Assembly: GCF_003986975.1 (NCBI RefSeq)
Contig: NZ_PIPO01000001.1
Coordinates: 372,001 to 436,000 of the forward strand
Origin: Aliidiomarina soli
Lineage (GTDB): Bacteria > Pseudomonadota > Gammaproteobacteria > Enterobacterales > Alteromonadaceae
Reading direction: 5' to 3'
Length of the DNA: 64,000 nucleotides
Shown here: positions 17,382 through 25,420 of the stretch, piece after piece
Numbering within the stretch: the first letter of the stretch is position 1
Layout: each line of letters opens with the position of its first letter
Made by a program: the position numbers and the translations under genes
The notes under the pieces: model-generated
The model's database searches: none
Seen by the model: only the letters and a program-made list of their open reading frames with translations
Told to the model about the DNA's origin: nothing

Positions 17382-17457
17382 GCAAGCATCGCGATCAGCC
17401 TTGAGAGCGCTTGCGTGGATTGTTGACAAGTTCGGGCAAGATAAACAGGACAGTGAC

Positions 17458-17588
17458 AGGCTGGCGTGTGGGAGACGGCAGGACTCGTTGTTGGGGCGTT
17501 GAGCGCATGGATGCGCGAGCCGAGCCTACAGGGATGTATTTACGGCGTCCCCAGCAACGAGTCTGCCGGCGCCCACGGAAGCCAGCCT
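17458..17588 (-). repeat. Long imperfect hairpin with conserved 52-base core, copy 2 (inverted)
   Basis: Arms 17458-17496 and 17549-17588 pair (outer AGGCTGGC / GCCAGCCT, inner ACTCGTTG-Y-TGGGG with its complement) around a mismatched internal loop. The 52-base core (17497-17548), read on the minus strand, shares ACGCCGTRAATACATCCCTG, TAGGCT and GCATCCATGC with copy 1 at identical positions. The arms are unrelated to those of copy 1. Between the copies lie 76 bases without recognised features; maiA begins 59 bases downstream. Confidence 0.92.
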
Positions 17589-17646
17589 TTTCCTCAATGT
17601 CCAACTGCGACGCCCGTTCGCGCCGAGTGCGCAACTAGGAGGTTTT

Positions 17647-18285
17647 ATGGAACTTTATGGGTATTGGCGGTCTTCGGCTAGTTATCGGGTGCGGATTGCG
17701 TTGCATCTGAAGCAGTTGGCGTTTGACTACAAGCCGGTGCATCTGGTCAAAGATGGCGGCGAGCAGAAAAGTGCGGAGTATGCGAAGCTGAATCCGGCTA
17801 AGCTGGTGCCGACGCTGGTTGATGGTGAACTGGAGCTGAATCAGTCGCTGGCGATTATTGAGTATCTGGACAGCAAAGCTGGGCCGTTGCTGGTGCCGGA
17901 GGATCCGAAAGAGGCGGCGATTGTGCGCATGCTGGCGTTGGATATGGCGTGTGATTTGCAGCCGATTACCAATTTACGGGTGCTGCAGTATGTCAGTGGC
18001 ACGCTGGATGCGGGTGATGAGGGCCGTCAGGCCTGGATCGAGCATTGGGTGTCGTCGGCGTTTGCGGCATTTGAAAAGCGCCTGGAGAAACATGCGGGTG
18101 CATGTTGCGTGGGTGACGAAGTGAGCCTGGCTGATGTGTGCCTGGTGCCGCAGGTGTACAATGCATTGCGCTTTAAGATTGATTTGTCGCCGTATCCACG
18201 GCTGTTGCAGGTTTATGAAAACTTGCAGCAGATTGACGCATTTCAAAAAGCGCAGCCTGATCAACAGCCCGACGCTGTGCTTTAA
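17647..18285 (+). CDS. maiA: Maleylacetoacetate isomerase (zeta-class GST)
   Basis: Glutathione-dependent cis-trans isomerase turning maleylacetoacetate into fumarylacetoacetate. The 212-residue protein opens MELYGYWRSSASYRVRIAL, matching the zeta-class SSxSxRVRIAL active-site signature, followed by KLNPAKLVPTLVDG and the helical GST C-terminal domain. An excellent ribosome site (AGGAGG, 7 bases from the ATG) suggests good independent translation even though the hairpin elements separate it from fahA. It completes the tyrosine pathway and is followed by a terminator. Confidence 0.95.
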   Translation: MELYGYWRSSASYRVRIALHLKQLAFDYKPVHLVKDGGEQKSAEYAKLNPAKLVPTLVDGELELNQSLAIIEYLDSKAGPLLVPEDPKEAAIVRMLALDMACDLQPITNLRVLQYVSGTLDAGDEGRQAWIEHWVSSAFAAFEKRLEKHAGACCVGDEVSLADVCLVPQVYNALRFKIDLSPYPRLLQVYENLQQIDAFQKAQPDQQPDAVL

Positions 18286-18312
18286 CCAGCCTAACCTGCG
18301 ACTCAACGCAGC

Positions 18313-18343
18313 AGCGCTCGCCATTGGCGGGCGCTTTTGTTTT
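18313..18343 (+). terminator. Rho-independent terminator after maiA
   Basis: Stem AGCGCTCGCC / GGCGGGCGCT (one G-T pair) with a 3-base ATT loop and TTTTGTTTT tail, 28 bases after the maiA stop. It closes the tyrosine-degradation unit. Confidence 0.85.
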
Positions 18344-18380
18344 AATAGGCTCACGATTAACTGGAAGGATCAAGCAATCC

Positions 18381-20885
18381 ATGCAAGTAACTCATTTAAA
18401 AACAAAATTAGCCATTGCGGTCGCGGCGACCCTGATGACTGTTTCCTGTGCCAGCACGGAGCAAGGTTCAGCTCAGCCGACGGAACGAGCGACCACTGAA
18501 TATCAGGCGCAGGCACAGCAAACGGGCCCACGCAGCGAAACAAGCACGCTGACGCTGGAGCGTATTATGGCTGATCAGGACTGGGTGGCACGTTCACCTG
18601 AGTCTGCTTACTGGTCCTATGATGGCTCGCAAATTTTGTTTGAGCGTAAACGTCAGGGTTCGCCGATGCGCGACCTCTATGTTCGTGACCTGACTGCAGA
18701 TGGCAACGGTGAGCGGGTGGCGCTGGCGCAACTACACGGCTATGCGCACCCTGATGCGGTGGTTAATGACGACCAGAGTATGCATGCGTATGTATTTGAA
18801 AATAATATATTTGTGCGCGACCTGCGTAGCGGTGAGCTAAGTCAGCTGACGGGTGACGCACACAGTAAAACGGCGCTGCAATTTTTGCATGATGGTCGCT
18901 TAAGCTATCGCGTTGAGAATCGGTTGGTCGCGATTGAGCCAGCCAGTGGACGCCGCCAAACTTTGTTGACGCTGGCGTTTAGTGACGAACCTGAGGCCAC
19001 TCAGGAGCCTGCGGATTTGATTGCCGAAGAAGAAATGGAGCTGATGGAGTACAACCAGATCCAGCGACGTCAGCGGACGGAGCGTTTTGAGCATCAACAA
19101 CAGCTGGCTGCACAGAATTCAACGCTGGCACCACAGCCATTTTACATGGGTGAGGGCATGGAGCTGGTTGATCTGAGCCTGTCGCCGGCTGGTGATAAGG
19201 CGATTGTGGTGATTACTGAACCGCAAAGCTGGCGTGCGGATGGCGATCTGATGCCACGATACGTCACTGAAACTGGACGCATTCAGAACCAGGATGTGCG
19301 TCGTCGGGTGGCTGATGCTGAGCCGGTTGAACATCAAATGTATGTGCTCGATCTGAATTCAGGTGCGAAGCAGGCGTTAGGTTTTGATAGCCTGCCGGGC
19401 TTTGATGAGGACGTATTGGCGTCGGTGCGTGAAGAGAATTATGCGGCACGCGGTGAGAATTACCGCAGCGAGCGCAAGCCGCGGGCGATTAACCTGATGG
19501 CGGCCTGGTCTGCACCACAGGGTAATATAAACTGGAACCATGATGGCAGTCAGGTGGCGGTGATGCTGCGTGCCTGGGACAACAAAGACCGCTGGATTGC
19601 GACCGTAGACTTCGACAATGCGCGTCTGGTAAGCCAGCACCGGTTGCATGATGAGGCCTGGATCAACCGCGACTACAATGATTTTGACTGGGTACCGGGG
19701 CAAAACGCGTTGTGGTATGGCTCGGAAGAAGACGGCTATGGCCACCTCTATGTGCGTAACCTGAACAGTGGTCGCAGCCGTCAGTTAACTCAGGGCCAGT
19801 ATGTGGTTAACAATGTGGTGTCAGGCCAGGATGGTGACTACCTCTACTACACGGCGAACCAGCCACACCCTGGGGTGTATGAAGTCTATCGGGTTGCTAT
19901 CAGCAGCGGTGACATCGAACAGTTAACGGATCTTGGCGGTATTAATACCTTCGCTCTGAGCCCGGACGAAAGCCAGTTGTTGATAACGCATTCTACTGCG
20001 GTGCAGCCCCATGAGCTGTATCTGCAGGAGCTGGGTTCGTCGAACGCTGAGCGTCTGACTCACACGGTTAGCGATGAATTTAACTCGATTCCGTGGAAGA
20101 AGGGTGACATCGTTGCTGTGCCATCCAGTCACGTGGACGAACCGATTTACTCGCGGGTGTATTTGCCAGATGATTTCGATCCAAACCAGGCTGAAGGGTA
20201 CCCGGCAGTGGTCTTTATTCACGGTGCGGGTTACCTGCAGAACGCGCATTCGGGTTGGTCAAACTACAGTCGCGAATTCATGTTCCATAACATGCTGACC
20301 CAGCAAGGTTACGTGGTACTGGATTTAGATTTCCGTGGCTCGAAAGGCTATGGTCGCGACTGGCGGACTGCTGTTTACCGTCAGATGGGTACCCCGGAAG
20401 TTGAAGATCTGGTCGATGTAGTGAGCTGGATGGGTGATCAGGTCAACGTGGATACCTCGCGTGTGGGAACCTACGGTGGTTCGTACGGTGGCTTCCTGAC
20501 GTTCATGTCGCTGTTTAAAGAACCTGACCTGTTTCAGGCTGGTGCTGCACTGCGTCCGGTCACGGACTGGGCTCATTATAATACAGGCTACACCTCTAAT
20601 ATTCTCAACTTACCGCAGGACGACATGATTGCGTACCGTCGTAGTTCGCCGATTTACTTTGCCGAGCAGTACCAGAATACGCCGTTACTAATCAGCGCTC
20701 CGATGGTTGACGACAACGTCTTCTTCCAGGACTCGGTACGTCTGGTGCAGCGCTTGATTGAGTTGGAAAAAGAGAACTTTGAAACGGCTATTTTCCCGGT
20801 CGAGCCGCATGGCTTTGTGCAGCCAAGTAGTTGGCTGAACCAATATCGGCGAATTCATAAGCTGTTTGAAAGCAACCTGAAGTAA
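18381..20885 (+). CDS. S9-family dipeptidyl/prolyl oligopeptidase, exported
   Basis: Serine peptidase of the DPP-IV/acylaminoacyl-peptidase group, probably releasing dipeptides in the periplasm. From the ATG at 18381 the product is 834 residues with a signal sequence ending MTVSC (near-lipobox, so possibly a lipoprotein). A beta-propeller occupies about 55-590, including DPP4-N-type repeats (SPESAYWSYDGSQI, NINWNHDGSQVAVML), and an alpha/beta-hydrolase domain follows. The triad is visible: S701 in TYGGSYGGFL, D777 or D778 in MVDDNVFF, H810 in VEPHGF. An upstream in-frame ATG at 18324 lies in the maiA terminator and is rejected as the start. Confidence 0.9.
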   Translation: MQVTHLKTKLAIAVAATLMTVSCASTEQGSAQPTERATTEYQAQAQQTGPRSETSTLTLERIMADQDWVARSPESAYWSYDGSQILFERKRQGSPMRDLYVRDLTADGNGERVALAQLHGYAHPDAVVNDDQSMHAYVFENNIFVRDLRSGELSQLTGDAHSKTALQFLHDGRLSYRVENRLVAIEPASGRRQTLLTLAFSDEPEATQEPADLIAEEEMELMEYNQIQRRQRTERFEHQQQLAAQNSTLAPQPFYMGEGMELVDLSLSPAGDKAIVVITEPQSWRADGDLMPRYVTETGRIQNQDVRRRVADAEPVEHQMYVLDLNSGAKQALGFDSLPGFDEDVLASVREENYAARGENYRSERKPRAINLMAAWSAPQGNINWNHDGSQVAVMLRAWDNKDRWIATVDFDNARLVSQHRLHDEAWINRDYNDFDWVPGQNALWYGSEEDGYGHLYVRNLNSGRSRQLTQGQYVVNNVVSGQDGDYLYYTANQPHPGVYEVYRVAISSGDIEQLTDLGGINTFALSPDESQLLITHSTAVQPHELYLQELGSSNAERLTHTVSDEFNSIPWKKGDIVAVPSSHVDEPIYSRVYLPDDFDPNQAEGYPAVVFIHGAGYLQNAHSGWSNYSREFMFHNMLTQQGYVVLDLDFRGSKGYGRDWRTAVYRQMGTPEVEDLVDVVSWMGDQVNVDTSRVGTYGGSYGGFLTFMSLFKEPDLFQAGAALRPVTDWAHYNTGYTSNILNLPQDDMIAYRRSSPIYFAEQYQNTPLLISAPMVDDNVFFQDSVRLVQRLIELEKENFETAIFPVEPHGFVQPSSWLNQYRRIHKLFESNLK

Positions 20886-20911
20886 GGGATACCTGCTACA
20901 AAATCCCTGCT

Positions 20912-20939
20912 AAAAAACGCGCCATTTGGCGCGTTTTTT
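20912..20939. terminator. Bidirectional terminator
   Basis: AAAAAACGCGCC-ATTT-GGCGCGTTTTTT is a 12-bp stem with A-run and T-run on either side, so it can stop transcription from both directions. It lies between the convergent S9 peptidase and rhombosortase genes. Confidence 0.92.
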
Positions 20940-20951
20940 TGTCGCTATATT

Positions 20952-21551
20952 TTATCGCTTTCGATTGCCAGCAAGCAAGGCCAGGAGGGACAAGCCGCCG
21001 CCGAGGGCACCACCGAGATGGGCTAAATAGGCGGTCGGGCTGCCAAGCCAGGCAATGACAAGCTGGCTGTCGCTGAAGTAGCCGAGGCAGAGTTCCGCTA
21101 GTAACTTGGCAGTCAGTAATGCGAGCATGGCAAAGCCAAGCCAGTGCTGCTGAGCAACGCGAACGCAGGCAAACAAGAGCAATCCGTGCAGCACACCGGA
21201 GAAGCCGGCAAAATGAAGGTCCTGGTTAGCCAGCCAGGGCACTAAGGATGCACAAGTCGCGCTTACCAGAACTACGCCAAGAAGCACAAAACCGCGTAGC
21301 CAGGGAGCGAAGATTAGACAGACTGCGGTGAAGGCCAGCAGGTTAGCCACCAGATGAGTCGCATTGAGATGGACAAAGTGGGCGCTCCACCAGCGCCAGG
21401 GGTCGCTGCTCAGTCGCTCAGGTGCGTAGTCGAGGACATCCAGTGCAGCAGGCCATTGCTGCACGTACAGCATGCCGACAACCAACACCAGCGGCACTAC
21501 CCAGGCAGCATGGCTTTGCATAAGGTTTGCACCGGGCCTGGCTGAAAGCAT
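20952..21551 (-). CDS. rrtA: Rhombosortase (rhomboid-family intramembrane protease)
   Basis: Intramembrane serine protease thought to process proteins bearing a GlyGly-CTERM tail. The 199-residue protein has six hydrophobic segments, HFVHLNATHLVANLLA (57-72), the nucleophile motif GFSGVLHGL with S118 and H122, and H178 in YLAHLGGALGG. Length and motifs fit rhombosortase better than generic rhomboids. The ATG at 21551 has AAGGAAAA upstream; the frame stays open further upstream, but that part is antisense to ggt. No GlyGly-CTERM substrate was recognised in the window. Confidence 0.87.
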   Translation of the reverse strand: MLSARPGANLMQSHAAWVVPLVLVVGMLYVQQWPAALDVLDYAPERLSSDPWRWWSAHFVHLNATHLVANLLAFTAVCLIFAPWLRGFVLLGVVLVSATCASLVPWLANQDLHFAGFSGVLHGLLLFACVRVAQQHWLGFAMLALLTAKLLAELCLGYFSDSQLVIAWLGSPTAYLAHLGGALGGGLSLLALLAGNRKR

Positions 21552-21632
21552 ATGTTTTCCTTGGTTGACTTTGGTATGCTCAATTGAGGCTGATTGTAGC
21601 CTGCTTTGATGACAATTCTCAAAAGGAAGATT

Positions 21633-23393
21633 ATGCGCCCGATGACAACCCTGGTGCTGGCGATTAGCAGCACACTGGTGATCGCCTGTAGCCCGGCTAC
21701 GACTCAGTATGAAGCCTACGAACCTGAAGCGGCCACTGGCACTCAAGAGCATCAGCTGGTCAAAAGTTCGAACTATATGGTGGCAGCAGCGAACCCGTAT
21801 GCCGTCGAGGCAGGCCGTGAAATTCTGGCGCAAGGCGGTAGTGCCATTGATGCGGCGGTCGCCGTGCAAAGCATGCTGACGCTGGTTGAACCGCAATCTT
21901 CGGGGATTGGCGGCGGTGCATTTATTCTGTACTGGGATGCCGAAGAAAAACGCCTGTATAGCTTGGATGCCCGGGAAACAGCGCCGATGGCCGCGGACGC
22001 TGAATTGTTTCTCGATGACAGTGGCGAGGCGGTCAGTTGGATAGATGCGGTCGTCGGCGGTCGCTCGGTGGGCGTTCCTGGCCTGGTGCAAGGGCTGGAA
22101 GATGCCCATCAACGCTGGGGGCAGCTTGAGTGGCAAGAGCTATTCAGAGCCAGTATTGAACAAGCAGAGCAGGGCTTTGTGGTTTCACCGCGGCTGGCCC
22201 GGCTGGTCGAACTGGAAATTAATCCCGGTGTGCGTCGTCTGCCAACTGCCCGCGACTATTTCTTTCCTGGTGGAGAGCCGTTGCAAGCCGGCGATACTAA
22301 ATACAACCCTCAATTAGCGGCCAGTTTACGCATCATTGCGGAGCAGGGTGCACAAGGATTCTATCAGGGGGAATTAGCCGAATCCATTGTCGCAGCGGTC
22401 AACAATGCAGCGATTGAGCCGGGGCAGTTAAGCGTGGAGGACATGGCCAGTTACTCCACTCAATGGCGTGAACCTGTGTGTAGTGAGTATCGTCAACGCG
22501 ATGTATGCAGCATGGGACCACCGAGTTCGGGGGGCGTTACCTTATTGCAAACCCTGAGCATGCTTGAGCAGTTTGATTTTAGTCAGTATCAGGTCAGCGA
22601 TGCGGAGCCCTGGCATCTGTTTACTCAGGCGTCACGGCTTGCCTTTGCCGATCGCGACTATTATCTGGCCGATCCGGATTTTAGCAATGTCCCCGTTGCT
22701 GCAATGCTTGATCCTGAGTATCTGCGACAACGCGCCTCGCTGATAGGCGAGCAGGACATGGGCCATGCTGAGCCCGGATCGCCGGCGTCCTTTAGCCAGG
22801 CGTACAGCGCTGGAATTAGCTATGAACAACCTAGTACCAGCCATATCAGTATCATCGATGCCGAAGGCAACGCCGTATCGATGACCAGCAGTATCGAAAT
22901 GGGCTTTGGTTCGGCGGTGATGGTCGGCGGCTTTCTGCTCAATAACCAGCTGACGGACTTCGCGCGGCAGCCTGAAAATGGACAAGGCCTGGTGGCGAAC
23001 CGGGTTGAACCGGGTAAACGGCCGCGTAGCTCAATGACTCCGGTGATGACCTTCAATCCGCAGGGTGACGTGGAACACGTGTTGGGCTCGCCGGGCGGAC
23101 CGAGAATTATCAATTACGTGGGTAAAACACTGATCGGCCTGATCGACTTTGAACTGGACATGCAAAGCGCAATTGAGCTGCCGAATGTGACTAATTTAAA
23201 CGGTGGCACTGCAATAGAGCTGGAAGTCGTGCCTGGCTCGTGGCAGGATGAATTTGAAAGCCGTGGCCATACGCTGGATATACGTGATTTAAACAGTGGT
23301 GTGCATGGAATAACCCGTGGTCAAGGGTACCTGCTCGGAGGTGCTGATCCGCGTCGTGAAGGCGTCGCGCTTGGGGACAAAACCGAGCAATAA
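21633..23393 (+). CDS. ggt: Gamma-glutamyltranspeptidase, lipoprotein form
   Basis: Ntn-hydrolase that removes gamma-glutamyl groups from glutathione and related peptides outside the cytoplasm. The 586-residue precursor begins with a signal sequence ending LVIAC, a good lipobox, so it is probably membrane-anchored. The expected self-cleavage and nucleophile threonine is T402 in PSTSHISIIDAEGNAV; later motifs include GFLLNNQLTDF, GKRPRSSMTP and GSPGGPRIINYV. The ATG at 21633 has AAAGGAAG upstream and is preferred over starts at 21606-21609. It is divergent from rrtA. Confidence 0.93.
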   Translation: MRPMTTLVLAISSTLVIACSPATTQYEAYEPEAATGTQEHQLVKSSNYMVAAANPYAVEAGREILAQGGSAIDAAVAVQSMLTLVEPQSSGIGGGAFILYWDAEEKRLYSLDARETAPMAADAELFLDDSGEAVSWIDAVVGGRSVGVPGLVQGLEDAHQRWGQLEWQELFRASIEQAEQGFVVSPRLARLVELEINPGVRRLPTARDYFFPGGEPLQAGDTKYNPQLAASLRIIAEQGAQGFYQGELAESIVAAVNNAAIEPGQLSVEDMASYSTQWREPVCSEYRQRDVCSMGPPSSGGVTLLQTLSMLEQFDFSQYQVSDAEPWHLFTQASRLAFADRDYYLADPDFSNVPVAAMLDPEYLRQRASLIGEQDMGHAEPGSPASFSQAYSAGISYEQPSTSHISIIDAEGNAVSMTSSIEMGFGSAVMVGGFLLNNQLTDFARQPENGQGLVANRVEPGKRPRSSMTPVMTFNPQGDVEHVLGSPGGPRIINYVGKTLIGLIDFELDMQSAIELPNVTNLNGGTAIELEVVPGSWQDEFESRGHTLDIRDLNSGVHGITRGQGYLLGGADPRREGVALGDKTEQ

Positions 23394-23408
23394 AATAGAG
23401 AGAGCATT

Positions 23409-23846
23409 ATGAAGCTACGCAACACATGGGCGGCAGCGCTGACAGTCATGGGGGCATTATTACTGACTGGCTGCTGGGAACAGAAAATTCAGGAACCAGA
23501 GGCGCACGAACGAGCCATTGATTACTTTGAATTACTTTACAATGAACGCGATATCGAAGCGGCGGCAAAGCTGGCCACTGAAGAGCATCGGCAACTGATC
23601 ATGCGTTACGGCTCGGTAGCCTCGGTGGGCCGTTATCTCTACAACATGGATTTTGACCACGTAGAAGTCAACGCCGACCGCCAGGGTGTTACCTTGTTCA
23701 ATGAACAAGCTAATACCGCGCGCGTTCAGGTCAGTTTAGGTGGTGTTTCCGGTTCGCGCCGGGTGGAGACCATCCGCGATGTGTTGATGGTGCGCGAAGG
23801 TGGAAAATGGTACCTGGCGCGGATCCTTGACGGTCCAATGAACTAA
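23409..23846 (+). CDS. Small lipoprotein of unknown function
   Basis: A 145-residue protein with a signal sequence and clear lipobox LLTGC (cysteine at residue 22). The mature part alternates helices and strands (EAHERAIDYFELLYNERDIEAA, then WYLARILDGPMN) in a way that suggests an NTF2-like or DUF4878-type fold; this is only an impression. It starts 16 bases after ggt with GAGAG upstream, so it is probably co-transcribed with it. Confidence 0.75.
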   Translation: MKLRNTWAAALTVMGALLLTGCWEQKIQEPEAHERAIDYFELLYNERDIEAAAKLATEEHRQLIMRYGSVASVGRYLYNMDFDHVEVNADRQGVTLFNEQANTARVQVSLGGVSGSRRVETIRDVLMVREGGKWYLARILDGPMN

Positions 23847-23851
23847 ATTAA

Positions 23852-24220
23852 TCAGGCCTGCTTTTTACGGTCCTGATAGGGCGGCCAGCCAAACGCTTTA
23901 CCAGCCAACAGATGAACATGGATATGGTAAACGGTTTGGCCGCCATTCTCATTGCAATTCATAACTGTGCGGTAACCCTCCTCGGCAAAACCTTGTTGCC
24001 GTGCAATTTCCCCGGCAACCCAAAACAAATGGCCAACGGTTTCCCGATCATCCTGTTGAATATCATTGCTGGTGGCGATGCGGCGCTTCGGAATAATCAA
24101 TAAATGAGTCGGCGCCTGTGGGTTAATGTCCTCAAAGGCAAGTGCTATATCGTCCTCATAGACAATGGTAGCGGGGATTTCGCGATTGATGATTTTATCG
24201 AAAATAGTTTCGTTGCTCAT
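23852..24220 (-). CDS. HIT-family nucleotide hydrolase (HinT-like)
   Basis: A 122-residue cytoplasmic protein of the histidine-triad family, which hydrolyses AMP-linked substrates such as adenosine phosphoramidates. The triad is H99, H101 and H103 in YHIHVHLLAG, and the N-terminal IFDKIINREIPATIVYEDD is typical of HinT. It is convergent with the lipoprotein gene, with 5 bases between stops. Confidence 0.93.
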   Translation of the reverse strand: MSNETIFDKIINREIPATIVYEDDIALAFEDINPQAPTHLLIIPKRRIATSNDIQQDDRETVGHLFWVAGEIARQQGFAEEGYRTVMNCNENGGQTVYHIHVHLLAGKAFGWPPYQDRKKQA

Positions 24221-24318
24221 AATATGCCCTTGCTTGTACCAATAACTGATCTTACTCTAGATATTTACTAGCCTATACTCAAGCACTTGCAGATGTTTTC
24301 CTGACAAATGAGGTTTCT

Positions 24319-24609
24319 ATGCGATATCAAGATCAACGTAACTTCCATCGAATGGCGATAAATGCTGAAGCAATGGTGATTTATGCGGACAACGATGAGA
24401 TGCATAAAGTAAAAGCGATTTGCCGTGACCTAAGCGCAACGGGCCTGTCGCTGGAAGTAGAGAAGCCGATCGCAGTGGGTGAATCAATAGAAGTACTGAT
24501 TGAAGGCGTCAATGTTAAACCTCTGGATGCTAAAGCTGAGATACTCAGAGTCGACGAAAGCGACAATGGGCGAGTATTGCTTGGCTGTAAAATTACCTCG
24601 CTAACCTGA
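24319..24609 (+). CDS. PilZ-domain protein
   Basis: A 96-residue single-domain protein with both PilZ c-di-GMP-binding motifs: RxxxR (R7 to R11) and DxSxxG (37-42, DLSATG). Such proteins carry c-di-GMP signals to motility or surface structures. Two EAL-domain proteins elsewhere in the window could influence the same second messenger. It has its own upstream region and GAGG ribosome site. Confidence 0.88.
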   Translation: MRYQDQRNFHRMAINAEAMVIYADNDEMHKVKAICRDLSATGLSLEVEKPIAVGESIEVLIEGVNVKPLDAKAEILRVDESDNGRVLLGCKITSLT

Positions 24610-24692
24610 TTGGTTCGTTCTATTTTTCTTGCAGTATCCATCAATTTCTTCACTAGTTGGTCCAGTTTTCTGAAACTCGCGTAGTTACTGGA

Positions 24693-24741
24693 TTGACAGT
24701 CAGTTTTTGCTGACTAAAATAGCGCGGACTGGCTGGTCCGC
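24693..24741 (+). promoter_or_regulatory. Promoter with operator palindromes for the tetR-RND operon
   Basis: TTGACA (24693-24698), a 16-base spacer and TAAAAT (24715-24720) form a strong sigma-70-type promoter. The spacer contains the inverted repeat AGTCAG-N6-CTGACT (24698-24715), a natural site for the TetR repressor encoded next to it. A second inverted repeat GCGGAC-N6-GTCCGC (24724-24741) covers the likely transcription start. Repressor binding is inferred from position and symmetry. Confidence 0.65.
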
Positions 24742-24764
24742 CTTGAAATTTATGGTTACTGTTG

Positions 24765-25394
24765 ATGACTACCGAGAAAGCGAAACTTAAACGTCCACAG
24801 AAAAGTGCAGAAGAGCGCCGCCACGATATTGTGGCAGCCGCCTCTGAACTTTTTGCTGAACATGGTTTTCAGTCGACCGATACGCAAACGGTTGCTGACA
24901 AAGCCGGTGTCGGCAAAGGCACCCTGTACCGTAATTTCAAATCTAAAGAAGAGTTGTTCAAAGCCACGCTTGATATGCACCTTGACGAGTTGCGAGCGAC
25001 CGTTGTGCGTGCCCGTGAGAGCGAACAGGATCCGCTGGAGAAGCTAAGAGCCACCTGGCTCGCCTATATTGGTTTCTTCGAGCAGAACAACAATATTATT
25101 GAGCTCTTTATCGAAGAGCGTCTCTACTTCCGTGATCAGGAACGTAGCCTCTACTTTACCCGTCTGGAACGCTCACGCGATGAGTGGCGAGCGTTGTTTG
25201 AAGATATCCTGCGGGTCTATCCGAACGATGAAGTAACGGCGTCGGAGCTGATGGACATTAGTGGCCAGTTAGTGCATGGCGCTGTCTTATTGAGCCAGCA
25301 CACAGCGATTACTCAAAGCACCCAGCAACGGGTGGATTTGATGATGAGAATTTTTATGCACGGTTTTATTAAACCGGGCCAAGACAATATCTAG
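24765..25394 (+). CDS. TetR/AcrR-family regulator of the RND pump
   Basis: A 209-residue repressor with an N-terminal TetR helix-turn-helix (RRHDIVAAASELFAEHGFQS ... VADKAGVGKGTLYRNFKSKEELF, about 18-65) and a helical ligand-binding C-terminal domain like the AcrR/YbiH group. It is followed after 26 bases by the efflux operon and probably represses it and itself. The ATG at 24765 is preferred over an adjacent TTG; no strong ribosome site is visible, so expression may be low. Confidence 0.9.
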   Translation: MTTEKAKLKRPQKSAEERRHDIVAAASELFAEHGFQSTDTQTVADKAGVGKGTLYRNFKSKEELFKATLDMHLDELRATVVRARESEQDPLEKLRATWLAYIGFFEQNNNIIELFIEERLYFRDQERSLYFTRLERSRDEWRALFEDILRVYPNDEVTASELMDISGQLVHGAVLLSQHTAITQSTQQRVDLMMRIFMHGFIKPGQDNI

Positions 25395-25420
25395 TTTAAT
25401 AGTTGATGGAGTATACACCG

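Noticed and set aside
17227-17638. Short overlapping frames between fahA and maiA
   Set aside because: They appear on both strands and share similar peptides only because of the hairpin symmetry.
21552-22136. Long upstream extension of the rhombosortase frame on the minus strand
   Set aside because: It is antisense to the start of ggt, low in family resemblance, and a good ATG with ribosome site exists at 21551.
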